Shown here one piece after another: positions 11,787-24,943 of a DNA stretch of 64,000 bases (its first letter is position 1; the number at the start of each line of letters is the position of its first letter). The stretch comes from Neoechinorhynchus agilis (Eukaryota; Acanthocephala). Made by a program: the position numbers and the translations under genes. The stretch is taken from contig CM121342.1 in NCBI GenBank assembly GCA_051530055.1, forward strand, positions 15,562,001-15,626,000, written 5' to 3'. The notes beneath the pieces were generated by a model. That model was not told the DNA's origin. It worked only from the letters and a program-made list of their open reading frames with translations, and ran no database searches.

Positions 11787-12235
11787 GCATCGATTAAGGA
11801 CTAACTCGTTCCTTGTTTCCGCCAATGCCTTAACAACTGCTCTTGGTATTGGCTTATTGGTTTGTTTGGATTTCAACCAAAATAAAATCTTACAGTTGAA
11901 CTTTCCTTCAAATTCCTTTATGTCATCTTTATCCATACCAGGTGAGATGCCCGACACAAGGAAGCTTGACAGGTATCCCGATTTCGAGAAGGTTACGTCT
12001 GGAAGGTATCCTAGGCTTTTGAAGAAACCCGCAAAAGCATGAAGGAATCTTGCATTAACAAAATGAACCTTCAATATCCCGCCGAAATAGGACATAGCGC
12101 GTTGAGTTTTGTCATTTGCCGTTTTCAGCCATGGGCTGAGGTACTTTTTATGTAGTTGATCCCTTGGCAGGACAAGGTTTGATTCAATGACCGCCGAGTA
12201 TGGCCAACGTGGCCTTGGCAAATCTTAGTATTTTA
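11787..12235 (-). mobile_element. LINE K ORF1 N-terminal part, cut off by insertion
   Basis: About 145 codons on the minus strand contain SSFLVSGISPGMDKDDIKEF and KPIPRAVVKALAETRNELVL. This resembles the RRM-like or pre-zinc-knuckle domain of LINE ORF1 proteins. It ends at VLNRCF exactly where RLE copy a begins. On the other side of that insertion the sequence resumes as YGNKIFGERHIPSRR followed by zinc knuckles. The two parts therefore look like one ORF1 split by a later insertion. Confidence 0.65.
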
Positions 12236-12354
12236 TAGATTCCATGGGTTGTTATCCCTTAATTTAGTTTGTATTTTGAGCAAGTAATTGCTCTTTCATT
12301 GCAAAGGTGATTTGGATTTTTATAACATTGAGCGGTCGTTTGCCACCCTCCTTT

Positions 12355-12645
12355 ATTTATTTATTTATCATCAAGGCCTCATACACTTGTTGGTCTGTGG
12401 CATCTTCTTTTGAGAGTTTCGGCTATATTCCTTTGGAGTCTTTTCGGCTGACTTGCACACAACGGAGGCGCTTAGCCGCACTCGAAGGAACAGGGCCAAC
12501 CCCCTTTGGGGCCGATGGGCAATCTCAAACCTGACCCCACCCCTTCCAGCAGCCTCGCACACCCGTGGAACCCAGCGACCGGTGGCGTTGAACCAGCGAC
12601 ATATCAAGTGCATTATGAACGCGCACACCACACGGCCACTGGGTC
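12355..12645 (-). mobile_element. tRNA-derived SINE (family 2) with 12-nt target duplication
   Basis: CCACCCTCCTTT occurs at 12343-12354 and again at 12646-12657, a perfect 12-nt duplication. Read on the minus strand, the element starts with a tRNA-like head (CAGTGGCCGTGTGG as A-box-like, CTGGTTCAACGCC as B-box-like). It ends in TGATGATAAATAAATAAATA, a short tandem tail typical of SINEs that borrow LINE machinery. Open frames across it are incidental. Polymerase III transcription is inferred from the boxes. Confidence 0.75.
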
Positions 12646-12699
12646 CCACCCTCCTTTGCAACAACGGGTTGCGAAAACATTGCGAATGTTCAAGCCAAT

Positions 12700-13016
12700 A
12701 GTTTAATAGTTAAATGTTCTTGATCTACGTTACGCATATTAAGCGGTTTCGAAAATACACTTTTATGTTTTAAATGCTGTACAATTTTTCCAATTCGTAA
12801 CACAATGCACGTTCAATTTTGTTTAAAAATCGAGTGAAGCTGCTGGTAGACAAGGTGTCATCTATAAAAGAGTTGCTTGTGTGATTTCAAACGTTCGAGC
12901 GTTCTGCCTATTAATTGCACTTTCGATTCCGTTTTTATAGGACGCAACGAACTCAACCCTGAAAAATTGTCCTTAAAAAGCTTTTTTTCTTGTTTGAATC
13001 TGGTTAACAGATCCCT
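12700..13016. other. Intergenic stretch downstream of Gly-rich gene
   Basis: AT-rich sequence with no coding frame I can support. It would include the 3' UTR of the minus-strand gene that ends at 13017. Confidence 0.4.
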
Positions 13017-13553
13017 TCATGGTTGAAAGTTGCTTGAAATTCCCGATTCCGACCGTGAAAACGGGTATTGCACTCCTCCTCCTTGAAAAGGAGGTGGTTG
13101 ATGGAAGCCGCCGCCTTGTGCCGGCATAAAATGTTGTCCACCACCACCCGGCATAAATCCTCCACCAGGATGTCCACCACCGCCACCCGGCATAAATCCT
13201 CCACCTAAATGTCCACCACCGCCACCCGGCATAAATCCTCCACCTTGTCCGTGTCCCGGTGGGACACATACCGTTTGATTCATATATTGAGGTGGTTCTT
13301 CGGGCATCATAACAACCTTTTTCCTTATGACGGGAGGAGGACAAGACGGTTGCTCAACGATTTCATGAACGATTCGTCTTGGTGGTCTTACAAAGATGAC
13401 CTGTTCGATTGTGTTTGGAGGTGGTGTGGGCAATCTCCTCCTTTGAACGACGTGCTGAGGAGGTGGCTCCGGTGCATAGACGTTTTGCCGATAAACGTGT
13501 CCTCCACAATCATTTGGATTGGCGCATCCACCGTTCGGTTGTCCTGGATACAT
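13017..13553 (-). CDS. Pro/Gly-rich protein with GGGFMPGGGGGH repeats, unknown function
   Basis: An intact 178-residue frame starts MYPGQPNGGCANPNDCGG. The first 100 residues are rich in proline, arginine and valine (PPPQHVVQRRRLPTPPP, RPPRRIVHEIVEQP). Residues from about 105 to 150 contain three near-perfect copies of GGGFMPGGGGGH(L/P). The tail is Gly/Phe/Gln-rich. No signal peptide, membrane span or enzyme motif is visible. Low-complexity Gly-rich composition of this kind occurs in structural (cuticle or eggshell) proteins and in RNA-binding proteins, and I cannot choose between them. TTCAAG lies 18-24 nt before the ATG and could be an acceptor. The frame is real by codon regularity and repeat conservation, but expression is unproven. 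Confidence 0.65.
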   Translation of the reverse strand: MYPGQPNGGCANPNDCGGHVYRQNVYAPEPPPQHVVQRRRLPTPPPNTIEQVIFVRPPRRIVHEIVEQPSCPPPVIRKKVVMMPEEPPQYMNQTVCVPPGHGQGGGFMPGGGGGHLGGGFMPGGGGGHPGGGFMPGGGGQHFMPAQGGGFHQPPPFQGGGVQYPFSRSESGISSNFQP

Positions 13554-13904
13554 GTTGGTCTAGATTCCTTGAATGGTTGTGGGAGTAAAAACAACTTTTG
13601 CGGGAACAAGATTCACAGTTTCTCTCGCTTTTTTTGGCTTTAAAGTACGAAGGTGTTAGTGGGTTAACGAACAGTCATCGTTATATTCTTTACCAAAAAT
13701 GCAGAACAAGAGTGAGGATGTCGCTTAATCATTTTCGATGAAGTCTCTTGTTGTAGGACCTTTTGATTCAAAGTCTATTAAGAGCTTGTTTTTCTTAGTA
13801 TGAGTTTGACTTTTCGATTGATTCCTTTTGTTTATGAACGATCGCTTTAGACACAGTCTGATTCAAATACGGCTTCAACAGAAATTCAAAGAATCGTAAT
13901 TGTT
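13554..13904. other. Intergenic stretch, no gene seen
   Basis: Likely upstream region of the Gly-rich gene. Nothing coding or repetitive is recognised up to the RLE copy that ends near 13905. Confidence 0.4.
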
Positions 13905-16488
<2,584 letters not shown>

Positions 16489-16644
16489 GCCGATTGCTTG
16501 AAATCAAATTTTTTGTTTATTCAGATTCATTAAGGTTGAGGACTACCTAACAGAGCTGATAATTGTGTCTTTGATACCGAGGTTAATAACGCTGCAACTA
16601 TCAATAAATTAGAGCTGATAATAAAAACACGTTCATTTGTTTGT

Positions 16645-16790
16645 ACCTTTATGTCATCATGAACATTCGAGTTCTGATAGGTTAAATGAATGTCGTTGTT
16701 GATTTTGGAGTGTGGATTACGGATCCATTCTGGTTGTAATTGGTGGTTATCGTTTGCAGGAGAGCTTGGGTTTTCTCTGATCCGGTAAGA
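16645..16790 (-). mobile_element. LINE J copy 3, 3'-end fragment
   Basis: TCATGAACATTCGAGTTCTG followed by a TTGATTTTGGAGTG.. stretch and TTTGCAGGAGAGCTTG matches the 3' end of the LINE J copies at 6230 and 35340. Only the terminal 150 nt or so are present. Confidence 0.6.
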
Positions 16791-16797
16791 CCTTCGC

Positions 16798-16885
16798 CGC
16801 TGTGATCAACAATTAGCGGAAGACCCACTTCGGCGATCGCTGCAACCGTAAATCCTCACCATCGTCTTAATTTCATTCCGGATGT
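16798..16885 (-). repeat. Dispersed repeat, partial copy
   Basis: The reverse complement contains GATGGTGAGGATTTACGGTT, then GCAGCGATCGCCGAAGT. This matches the repeat at 30085-30315 and 50725-51055. No coding or tRNA-like features are recognised. Confidence 0.55.
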
Positions 16886-17166
16886 GGGATTACACGGCAA
16901 GATCTCAGTGAGATCCTCATTCCTTGCTATTTTATGTATGGAAGGCAATATAATAAATCAAGATAAAACTAGGATATTCCCTTTAAACAGTGCCCCAATT
17001 TCTGATTACGTTTGGTCCCACTCAAGAACACACGGACGAATTAAAGACGATGGATCAGCGATCTTGATTTTTAGCGAAGTTCTAAGAAACCAAATCTAAC
17101 GATTTAATGTACGAAAGAAGTTGTTAGATTTGATCTTAAAAGTAAGGGGAAACATTAAAAAGAACG

Positions 17167-17460
17167 ATGAGCAGCAATTACCTTGAGAACTATAAAGATC
17201 GGAGTGTGTTGGTTTTAACCAATGAAGGTCGAATTCTGGTCGGAACATTTCGCGGGTACGATCAGACGACGAATATTGTATTGTCTGATTCCTACGAGAG
17301 AGTATTTAGTCCTGATGAAGGAGTTGAACAGGTTCAATTGGGAACGTACTTGGTTCGTGGTGACTGCGTTGCACTGATTGGCGATATTGATGAAAGTTTG
17401 GATTCAAAAATTGATTGGCTCCAAGTTCGAGCACCGCCGATCGATCATGCCAAGACCTAA
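17167..17460 (+). CDS. LSM8: U6 snRNA-associated Sm-like protein LSm8
   Basis: A single 97-codon frame starts MSSNYLENYKDRSVLVLTNE. It carries both Sm motifs: GRILVGTFRGYDQTTNIVL (Sm1) and LGTYLVRGDCVALIGDIDE (Sm2, with the conserved RGD). HERVF-like YERVF and EGVEQV are characteristic of LSm8 among LSm proteins. The length matches the family (about 96 residues). Known role: caps the LSm2-8 ring that binds the 3' end of U6 snRNA in the nucleus, and so takes part in splicing. It is intronless here, while its neighbours have introns. There is no obvious acceptor at the ATG. Confidence 0.95.
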   Translation: MSSNYLENYKDRSVLVLTNEGRILVGTFRGYDQTTNIVLSDSYERVFSPDEGVEQVQLGTYLVRGDCVALIGDIDESLDSKIDWLQVRAPPIDHAKT

Positions 17461-17988
17461 AAACATGCGCTTCTTTGTAGAAAATATAGTGGTTTGTACG
17501 TGTGAGGCATTGCGATTCACCTAACCATGAGATAATGAGTTTTTGAACGACTTGTTAACCATCGGAATTGTGATTGAATCGTTCATGCTTTTTATAGGGC
17601 GGAATTGTATCCATATCGACAACGAGAAAGAGAAAAGCGCACATTGATAATTGCACCGAGTGACTTTGTTTAGTCAATCCGTAAAAATGATCTGAACACT
17701 CTACCCCGGATATCCGAGAGGTGACATATCGGAAATAAATCAATGAATTTTAATTCAGGGGACGGTATAACTAAGAAAGGAAAGTCGCTTTCCTCCCCAC
17801 CCCGAAGATGATAATCCAAGAAACTAAGATCCATATCAAGAAGATCCTTCGGGATGGTGAATATTGAATGGTTTTTGAACATAATCCCGGTTATAGATTC
17901 CTTTATTATTATGAAATATTTCGAAAGAGGAAACCTCATCAGTCATCCAAATGGACACATTCTTTAGCAAAAATGACATTCTCTAGGA
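17461..17988. other. Intergenic, no gene seen
   Basis: Short frames at 17670-17939 (minus) and 17868-18050 (plus) have no recognisable motif and overlap low-complexity AT-rich sequence. Nothing can be supported. Confidence 0.4.
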
Positions 17989-18186
17989 TATATTTCTTCC
18001 TTGTAAAGAAATTATTGATCATAGTTTCAGTCTCAATTAGCGATGTTTGATTCAGAAAATAGATTTATCTTGAAAATTTTCGGTCTTCTCGTTGGCACAA
18101 ACAATTGACTGAAGAAGGAAAACGAAAAGGCCTAAAATTTTCAAGATAAATCTATTTTCTTAATCAAACATCGCTATATTTCTTCC
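17989..18186. mobile_element. Hairpin element A with 12-nt target duplication
   Basis: TATATTTCTTCC occurs at 17989-18000 and 18175-18186. Between them is a 174-nt element whose arms 18038-18080 and 18134-18176 are complementary over 43 nt with one mismatch. A 37-nt non-paired tail (18001-18037) is present on one side only. The apex contains CTGAAGAAGG. No coding potential. Confidence 0.85.
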
Positions 18187-18790
18187 GTAATGTCGGCACG
18201 AAATGAACGGTTCATTTGGATATTGTCATTGATCTTTAAAAATCGATATCTACGACGAGAATAAGAATTGAACTATAATCTAGTTTGGATTTATGCATTT
18301 CTTTCAAAATACTGATTTGAGTTATAATCGAAAGTATGTAGGCGACATTTTTCCCTTTCTTGATTTTAACACTTTTTCCGTATTAGTCCATGAAGATTCA
18401 AACTGTCTTCCAATCCGAAATCTGTCGCTATAAAAGCAAAAAATTTAGCTATGTGATTCCAACGTCTTGTAGAACACGTCTTCCCGAATTTGCATTAAAC
18501 GCATTTTTATCAGAAATGCCAAGTTTAAGCAGAAATGATTGCAAGCCGAAATAAGATTCCAAAGATCAACTTGTCCCTTGCAGTTTTAGTAGTTGGTGAA
18601 GAGGCGAAAAAGGCCATTAAGACAATTTGTGATCACAGAATTTTAGCCTTTAAAAATGATTAGTCGCAAAAAATGTGCATCCAATCTTCATAAAATCAGC
18701 CATTGCTAACTTAGAAATCATGAGATTAAGATCTAAGAAGATCAAATAGGAATGGCAAATCCACTTTCAACCTTTGAGTTCCATCTCATG
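18187..18790. other. Intergenic, no gene seen
   Basis: AT-rich sequence without supported coding frames or repeats. Confidence 0.4.
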
Positions 18791-18997
18791 AAAATTTATG
18801 AGATGTCGATATGTGACGAGGTACCGGGGTTTATGATTGGAGAATTAATGTTCAGAAGTCTTCATTTGGTAAATAATTTCTCGGTTAAAAACATTCCGCG
18901 AACCACATAAAGGGTTCATCATCATTTAACACAACGTTTTAATAAAAAAATATTTACCGGTTGAATACTTCTAAACAATAATTCTAAAATTTATAAG
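18791..18997. mobile_element. Hairpin element B (family F1), 12-nt target duplication with one mismatch
   Basis: AAAATTTATGAG (18791-18802) and AAAATTTATAAG (18986-18997) flank a 183-nt element. It starts with the F1 tail GTCGATATGTGACGAGGTAC, followed by arm, apex and complementary arm ending CTAAACAATAATTC. The tail occurs on one side only, as in the other F1 copies. Confidence 0.8.
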
Positions 18998-19972
18998 TGT
19001 TTGGAGATATGTTTTAGTTAAAAAAGGGAAATTTATTCAGTGACCTCGAATACTTCGTATTTTTTTAAACCCGGTTTGCCGAATCGAAATTCCATTTTGT
19101 TTTTATTGGAAACAGCATTTTTCATGAACGTTGAACGAAATGACGTTTTAAAACAACAAAAGCTTTCTTTTTTCCGCTTCTCCAAGTCTAATTTTGCGAT
19201 TAACACGTTTATTAGCCTACGATCTGACATACTTGTCTATGCGAAATTGGTATTTAGACAGCGTTTTCTCTTAAGAAATTACATTTGCCACGAGCCATAA
19301 CAAGAAAAGCATCCCTGCATTCGCAACCACAAAAAGAAGTTTTCAGTCCATTCAATATTTCTCAGTCTCGTTTTTCACTTCATTTCACCAACGATATACT
19401 TTGAAAAATGGATATTGATTTACTTTCAAACAACCTGAAGAAGTCCGACGAAATATGTATTTTTCTTATCAGCAGTTTTTTAATCAATTAACAACTTCTT
19501 TAGAACGATAAACTTTGAGCATTCGTTATCTCTGCTTCTAAGAAAATAAACATTTTAATTTTTTCTTGTCTTCATGTTGTCTCGTCGAAAAAGTCTCGTT
19601 GTTTTGCTTATACGTCTCTACATTTCAATCTACCATTTTGTGAAGCTCTACGGTTTCTCGCGCGCTCGCATAAAGGCCTGAACACTCAACCTCTCCGTCA
19701 CGCAAGTCTGTAGCAGAGCAACGCTTCTAATGTTTTCATCGGCATTTGTCGTCTTGGTACCGCCTACATTCAAGAGATTGCCAGGAAATCTCCATTTTGC
19801 ATCACCGTATCAAAGGTGCAGGACGCCTCAATGTACCAGTGCCCGGAAACTCTTGATTTTTCTTACTCTTGTAACTAGATCCAGGCCGTTTCCTGAAAGG
19901 GTTTCGCAAACGCTATTCCAGGACTTTTTGCTTCGCACCACCGCTACACTCTCTACCCCCGTTTCCTATTAG
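18998..19972. other. Intergenic; possible small minus-strand gene at 19033-19230
   Basis: A 65-codon minus frame (MSDRRLINVLIAKLDLEKRK, ending GLKKYEVFEVTE) has a plausible basic-then-acidic composition and could be a small protein or last exon. An antisense frame of similar length overlaps it, so it stays unresolved. The rest is promoter and 5' region of the HIP1-like gene. Confidence 0.3.
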
Positions 19973-22900
19973 ATGTCCGTTTATCGAGTTCGCTCCAGCA
20001 ATCTAGCACAATTCTTAAGCACCTTTCAAGGTCGAACCGGACGTAACTCAAATGATGCTGAACGAGCTAAATTCGAACAGTCTCAAGCGTCAAGCGTCCA
20101 CAAAATACTGACCACGACTGAATGCGAACCAAAGGAAAAGCACATCAGAAATCTCATCCTTGGAACTTTTCATGAACAAGGAAGTTATCTCTTCTGGACC
20201 TTGATGATTAATGTTCAGCTTGAAAGCAATCCTATAGTCTGCTGGAAGTTTTGTTACCTCTTTCATCGAATACTAAGAGACGGCCACAAAAATGTGATCA
20301 CCGATTCTTTTCCTGTCATTTCTTACTTGAACCAATTGGGGCAATTCTGGAGTAGCTTGCCTCAAAACTATGGTGCAATGATCTATAGATATTGTCAATT
20401 AATCGGCACCAAATTGAACTTTCACCGTCAACACACCTTTTTTCCCGGAAATTTACAAATATCATTTTCCAATTTCAAGGCCACAACCGCAGCGTCCACT
20501 GATGCTTACTTCGATATAAGTGCGAGCCTTTTGGACTATCTCGACAGCATTTTGGACTTTCAGAGTCTCGTTTTTAAAGCTATTGATCAATATTACGCGA
20601 ATTCGATGACTGTTGTGGGTCAATGCCGACTAAGACCTCTTGTGCCTTGCATTCACGAAGCCAATACCCTTTACGACTTAATTGTCAAGACGCTGTTTGA
20701 AATGCACAACGGTCAGATCAGTCGTTCATGTTGAACTGATATTTATAGAAACCGCTTTGTAGTTCTTCAGGCTTCGGATTTAGAAGGTCATCGTGTCAGA
20801 TTTAATAAATGCTTCAACAGGTACTCAGTAGCGTTTGAAACTCTCTAATTGTTGTCAAATACCCTAATTGTTTAGATTAAAGGATTTCTACAGGCGCTCC
20901 AGATCGATGCAGTTTTTCCACAACTTAATCGTCATCCCAGACATGCCTGGCGTAAGTTCTACTTTTTCCATAAGCTGCACTTAATCTTCTATTTCTCCTA
21001 AAACCAGTCTGCTCCCAATTTCCACATGATAGAAGATCTTGAATCCTACCGGGCCCCGATTTGCACTATAACATCACATGACACTGGCGGTACACCATCA
21101 TCTCGACGATCAACCCCACGTCCAAGTGTCCAATCGTTACGGAAAAACGGGTTTTGTGTCTTCGCTAAATCCGTTTTATAACAGAACCGGAACTCATTCT
21201 GGATCTCAGTGATGAGGACGATGCGGCGAGAATCACTGGTAGTCAAAGTGAGTCGTACATGAACAACTATGTCACGATGGAACCTAGATATTCCGAAATC
21301 CATCTCCCATCTCCTCCGTCGATCGATGTTTCCACTCAAAATCCTTTCATCGAACCAATATACGCCACCCCGGGGCGATTGATCCCACTAGCACCACCAC
21401 CCCCACCACCATCGACGACGACTGTCAGCGGTACAAGTTCAGTTCAGTCTGTAGTTCAACAACTCAATAACCTGAAGCTCGAAATGTCCGCAAAAGACCA
21501 ACACATAAGCGATTTAGAGAAGAAACTGACTTTAGTAGAACAAAAAAGTGTGGAAGATATTGATGCCAAAATATCGGAATGGAATAGTATTCTGAGTGAA
21601 AAGGACGAAAAGTATTCCAAAATTAAGCAACTCTATGGAAAACTTAGAGAACAACATATAGCTTTGCTGAGATCAGTGAGTATTCTTATGAGTGCGTACT
21701 TATTTGAGTCGATTCACTCGAATTTTAACAATCTATATATGTATGAAAAAGTACGGTTAATCGCATGCGCATTCGTTGTCTGTTTGGTGATAGATAATGC
21801 CATTTCGAACTTTTTATTAGCTTTCGATTTCAAAAACTATTTCTGTGGTCGAAGTATTCTATAAAATAGGTTTTCACCGTTTATGACATCCGTTTACGAC
21901 CACTTTGCACTAATTTTACTACTACAAATTGCGATTACCTATCGATCCCACTCGTATGATGATATCGATTATCCGGATTATTGAGCCGTGTCGATTTCTT
22001 TTATATAAATGTTTAATACAAAATATTAATTTTAAAGCGTCTCGTTTTATTAAACTAAAATCACGCTGCGCCACTCATGTAATGATATCCTTAAAAGTGC
22101 ATTAAAAATCCGTTATGGACTATAGGAATCTCAATTGAAGAAGGAATTACGTGGAGCAAATGATAAAATGTCTAAAATGATGGAAATCAATGTAGCGTGC
22201 GAGGATTCTATTTCTGAACATACGGCAACAAGTATTAAAGCAAATGAAGATCTTGTTAAACGCGTCGAAGAGCAGCTGAAGGAGATTGATGTTTTAAAAT
22301 CAACGTTGGTTCAGAATAACTCTGATTTGGAAAAGATAGGTTTTTCTAATGAGGTTGGTGTTGGCTTTTAACTATTTATTGGGCATGTTTTGCAAGATTA
22401 GATTTTGAACAACCGAGTGCTTGAGTTGATTGAGGAATGTGAGAAGCTATCGGAACAAGTGGAAAGTTTACGAGTCGCTCATCAAGAAAACGTCAGTCTC
22501 AATGAGCAAAAAGATAATAGAATTTTGAGCTTAGAGAACGCTAATAACGTTAGTCATGCTCTACTGCGGTTTGTGGAAAAAACTTGAATGGCACTTCGCT
22601 ATGAACTCACCTATAATTATGCTAATTTATACGCGTTCATTTCCTTTTTTGAGCTTTTGTATTCTTATAGGAATTATCGAAGAGACTCACTGAAGTTATT
22701 GAGCAGAACGCGAGTTTAAAGGCGCTTTCTGCTGATAATGAGAGCTTGCGAAAAGAACTGGAAGAGACAAAAAAGCTGTACTACGAACGCGACCTTGAAC
22801 TTCAGAGGCTCAGGAAGGTATTTGTAGAGTCTAATGAGAAGGCGAAACGCGAATTTGAAGCTCAGACTGCTCAAATGAGTGCAAGGATGGAGGAGCTTGA

Positions 22901-24080
22901 AAACGCGTTGCAGGAAGCGAATCAAATGGTTGATCAGGTGCACAAGAACTGTGAAGAAAACGCGAGGACGCTCCATCGCAGCGAGTCCGAGAAGGAACGC
23001 TTGCAACAAGAACTGAAAAACAAACAGCATATCTTTGAAGACGTAAAGTCGGGGAAAAAGGTACATTTCAAATCCGCTCGCTTTACGACGAAAACTCTAA
23101 CTTCATTCGGACTGTAGGAATTAGAAGAAGATTTGATTGATTTGTTAAACGAAAAAGAAAAGATAGAGGAAAGGGCAATGAAGATGCAGTCCCGAATCGT
23201 CGAGCAGGAAGCCCTTTTGCATTCTTTGGCAGACTCAACAGTCAAGGCAGAAGAAAGAGCAAAAGAGCTAACGGAACAAAGAATTCGAGAGATTTCAGGT
23301 AGACCTCAATTCCTTTCTAAAAGTATAGAACGTTTTGTTAGATAGTGAATTATTTACCCGTCATCTTTTAAAAAGAGTGATACTGTTCGAATCCTCAAAA
23401 TAGCTACCACCACCAAAACTAACCCTAAAAACCAGTCATTTTGAACACAGAAACGAATAATTGTGAAATGCTTTTACTCATGCGTTTGGTTAATGTCCTT
23501 CTCGTTGATAGAAATGATGCTGACAACGACGGATGAGCTATTTCGAGCACCAGAATCAAGCGCACTAAGGGAAGTTCTTGCCTCGATCGTTCACCTTTTG
23601 GACTCATCAAACGATGGATCGAAGTGCAAGTCGGCAATATCTTTGACATGGAACCTAAGGCAACTCCAGTGCCAATACTCACAGGCACGCAATCCCCTGT
23701 TTGCATTGAAACTATCTGAGATTCTGCTGTGCACAAAATATGACGATAAAGCAAAAATGGAGCGGTTTTGTCTTCAACTTTGCCAACTTCTTGGTCGATG
23801 CTTTACGTCAATCGCAGAAGGCGAACAAGGATCACTCGATAAGTTGCGCGAAGTTTCCGCAACTCAGGATAAGACTGCGTTCCATTCGACTGTCCTTTCG
23901 TTTATAGAAGTGATTTGTAGGCTCAAAAATGATGCGAAACTAAATGGACTTGCTCATTATGCTTTAGAGGTAGATGTCAGTGGAGTTATTGAAGCGAGTT
24001 TGGCACTGTACAGCGAAACGGATTCCGAGGATCTGGATGAATGTGCTTTGAAATTGATCCGAAAATGTGTACAGAATTAA
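19973..24080 (+). CDS. HIP1: HIP1-like endocytic adaptor (ANTH + coiled coil), no C-terminal actin-binding domain seen
   Basis: A multi-exon gene; ATG at 19973 directly follows TTTCCTATTAG. The first exon (to about 20730) encodes an ANTH domain: VHKILTTTECEPKEKHIRNL, FCYLFHRILRDGHKNVITDS, YCQLIGTKLNFHRQH. It continues through KDFYRRSRSMQFFHNLIVIP and EDLESYRAP. A linker carries LILDLSDEDD (clathrin-box-like), NPF (EH-binding) and a poly-Pro run. Exons from 21430 to about 23300 encode a long heptad coiled coil. The last exon (about 23510-24080) is helical and ends IRKCVQN. The family normally ends in a talin-like I/LWEQ (THATCH) actin-binding domain of about 200 residues. None is visible before the poly(A) signal AATAAA at 24126, and an oppositely oriented gene follows. 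Role known for the family: linking phosphoinositides, clathrin and actin in coated pits. Exon limits are approximate. Confidence 0.85.
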
Positions 24081-24125
24081 AAGCACTTAGGTTACACTTC
24101 AAGTCCCCTGGAGTGCTAGTATTAA

Positions 24126-24240
24126 AATAAAATGCATTCTGTGACAGTGGTCGAGATCACTAATTACTTGAGTTTGGGCGAAACGCAACTTCGGATAACG
24201 CATTTTCAAAAACCGAGTTCAATGTGTAAGGCACTTTATT
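24126..24240. terminator. Convergent poly(A) signals
   Basis: AATAAA at 24126-24131 on the plus strand lies 46 nt after the HIP1-like stop. Its minus-strand counterpart (TTTATT at 24235-24240) lies about 50 nt after the stop of the gene at 24292. The two genes are therefore convergent with about 100 nt between cleavage regions. Confidence 0.6.
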
Positions 24241-24291
24241 TTATTGCCAATGATGTACACAAATAGTTTCACAATTTGAATGAAAAGGTAT

Positions 24292-24942
24292 TCAAAAGAA
24301 CTTGATATCTTCAGCGACCGTGTTTACTGACTTGGAATCAGATGTCGTTTCGCTCATCCGCCGAATCAGCAACAACTCATCGGCTGAGAAAACATCGCTG
24401 GGATCGGAAGGCTGAACCAAAAACACTGGCAAATAAGTCCATCCTGTACAAGTCACTTTGGATGAATGCGGTTTCGTTTCATTCCCGTACTCATTTCGGG
24501 GAATCTTTGCATCGATGTGATTTTCGACAAGACCATTAAACCGTTTGCCCATGCGTTTCCGCCGATACTTCTCAGCAAGGGCATTGAAACCATCAAATTC
24601 GATATAGGGCGTCACGATTCTCGATATTTCACCAATGACACTTGAACTTCGGAGTCGCATTCCGCGTTCAGCAAACTCACATTCTTTCTCTCGTTCGATA
24701 CGGCACTTTTCTTCGTACATCAATCCAACTAAAGCCAACCGCCGCATCTCTACTTGCTCCCTATGCATCATGAGTTCCAGCAAATGAACAGTTTGAGCTA
24801 ACTTTGAACGCTGCTCTTGAGTGATCGTCGGACGTTTGCAGATCTCCGGTCTGATTGTAGGACTCCTGAGCACTATGACCTCTGGTTGTTGATGATGCTG
24901 CCCAGGCCAAACGTTCTCAATTTCACTTGTAGGACAGGACAT
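24292..24942 (-). CDS. Hypothetical protein with Arg/Glu-rich helix
   Basis: A 216-residue frame if started at MSCPTSEIENVWPGQHHQQP (24942); an in-frame ATG at 24966 adds 8 residues. The middle (residues about 50-115) is a long charged helix (QEQRSKLAQTVHLLELMMHR, EEKCRIEREKECEFAERG). A basic segment KYRRKRMGKRFNG follows. The C-terminus is acidic (DELLLIRRMSETTSDSK). I do not recognise the family. The charged helix followed by a KR-rich motif suggests a nuclear protein, by inference only. A poly(A) signal follows at 24235. TCCTACAAG lies 15-24 nt inside the start and could be a splice acceptor, in which case the true start is upstream. Confidence 0.6.
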   Translation of the reverse strand: MSCPTSEIENVWPGQHHQQPEVIVLRSPTIRPEICKRPTITQEQRSKLAQTVHLLELMMHREQVEMRRLALVGLMYEEKCRIEREKECEFAERGMRLRSSSVIGEISRIVTPYIEFDGFNALAEKYRRKRMGKRFNGLVENHIDAKIPRNEYGNETKPHSSKVTCTGWTYLPVFLVQPSDPSDVFSADELLLIRRMSETTSDSKSVNTVAEDIKFF

Positions 24943-24943
24943 T

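Noticed and set aside
11326-12042. 238-codon plus-strand frame
   Set aside because: Antisense shadow of the RT and ORF1 coding sequence on the minus strand; no motifs of its own.
21259-23245. Minus-strand frames opposite the HIP1-like coiled coil
   Set aside because: They arise from the biased codons of the coiled coil on the other strand and have no motifs.
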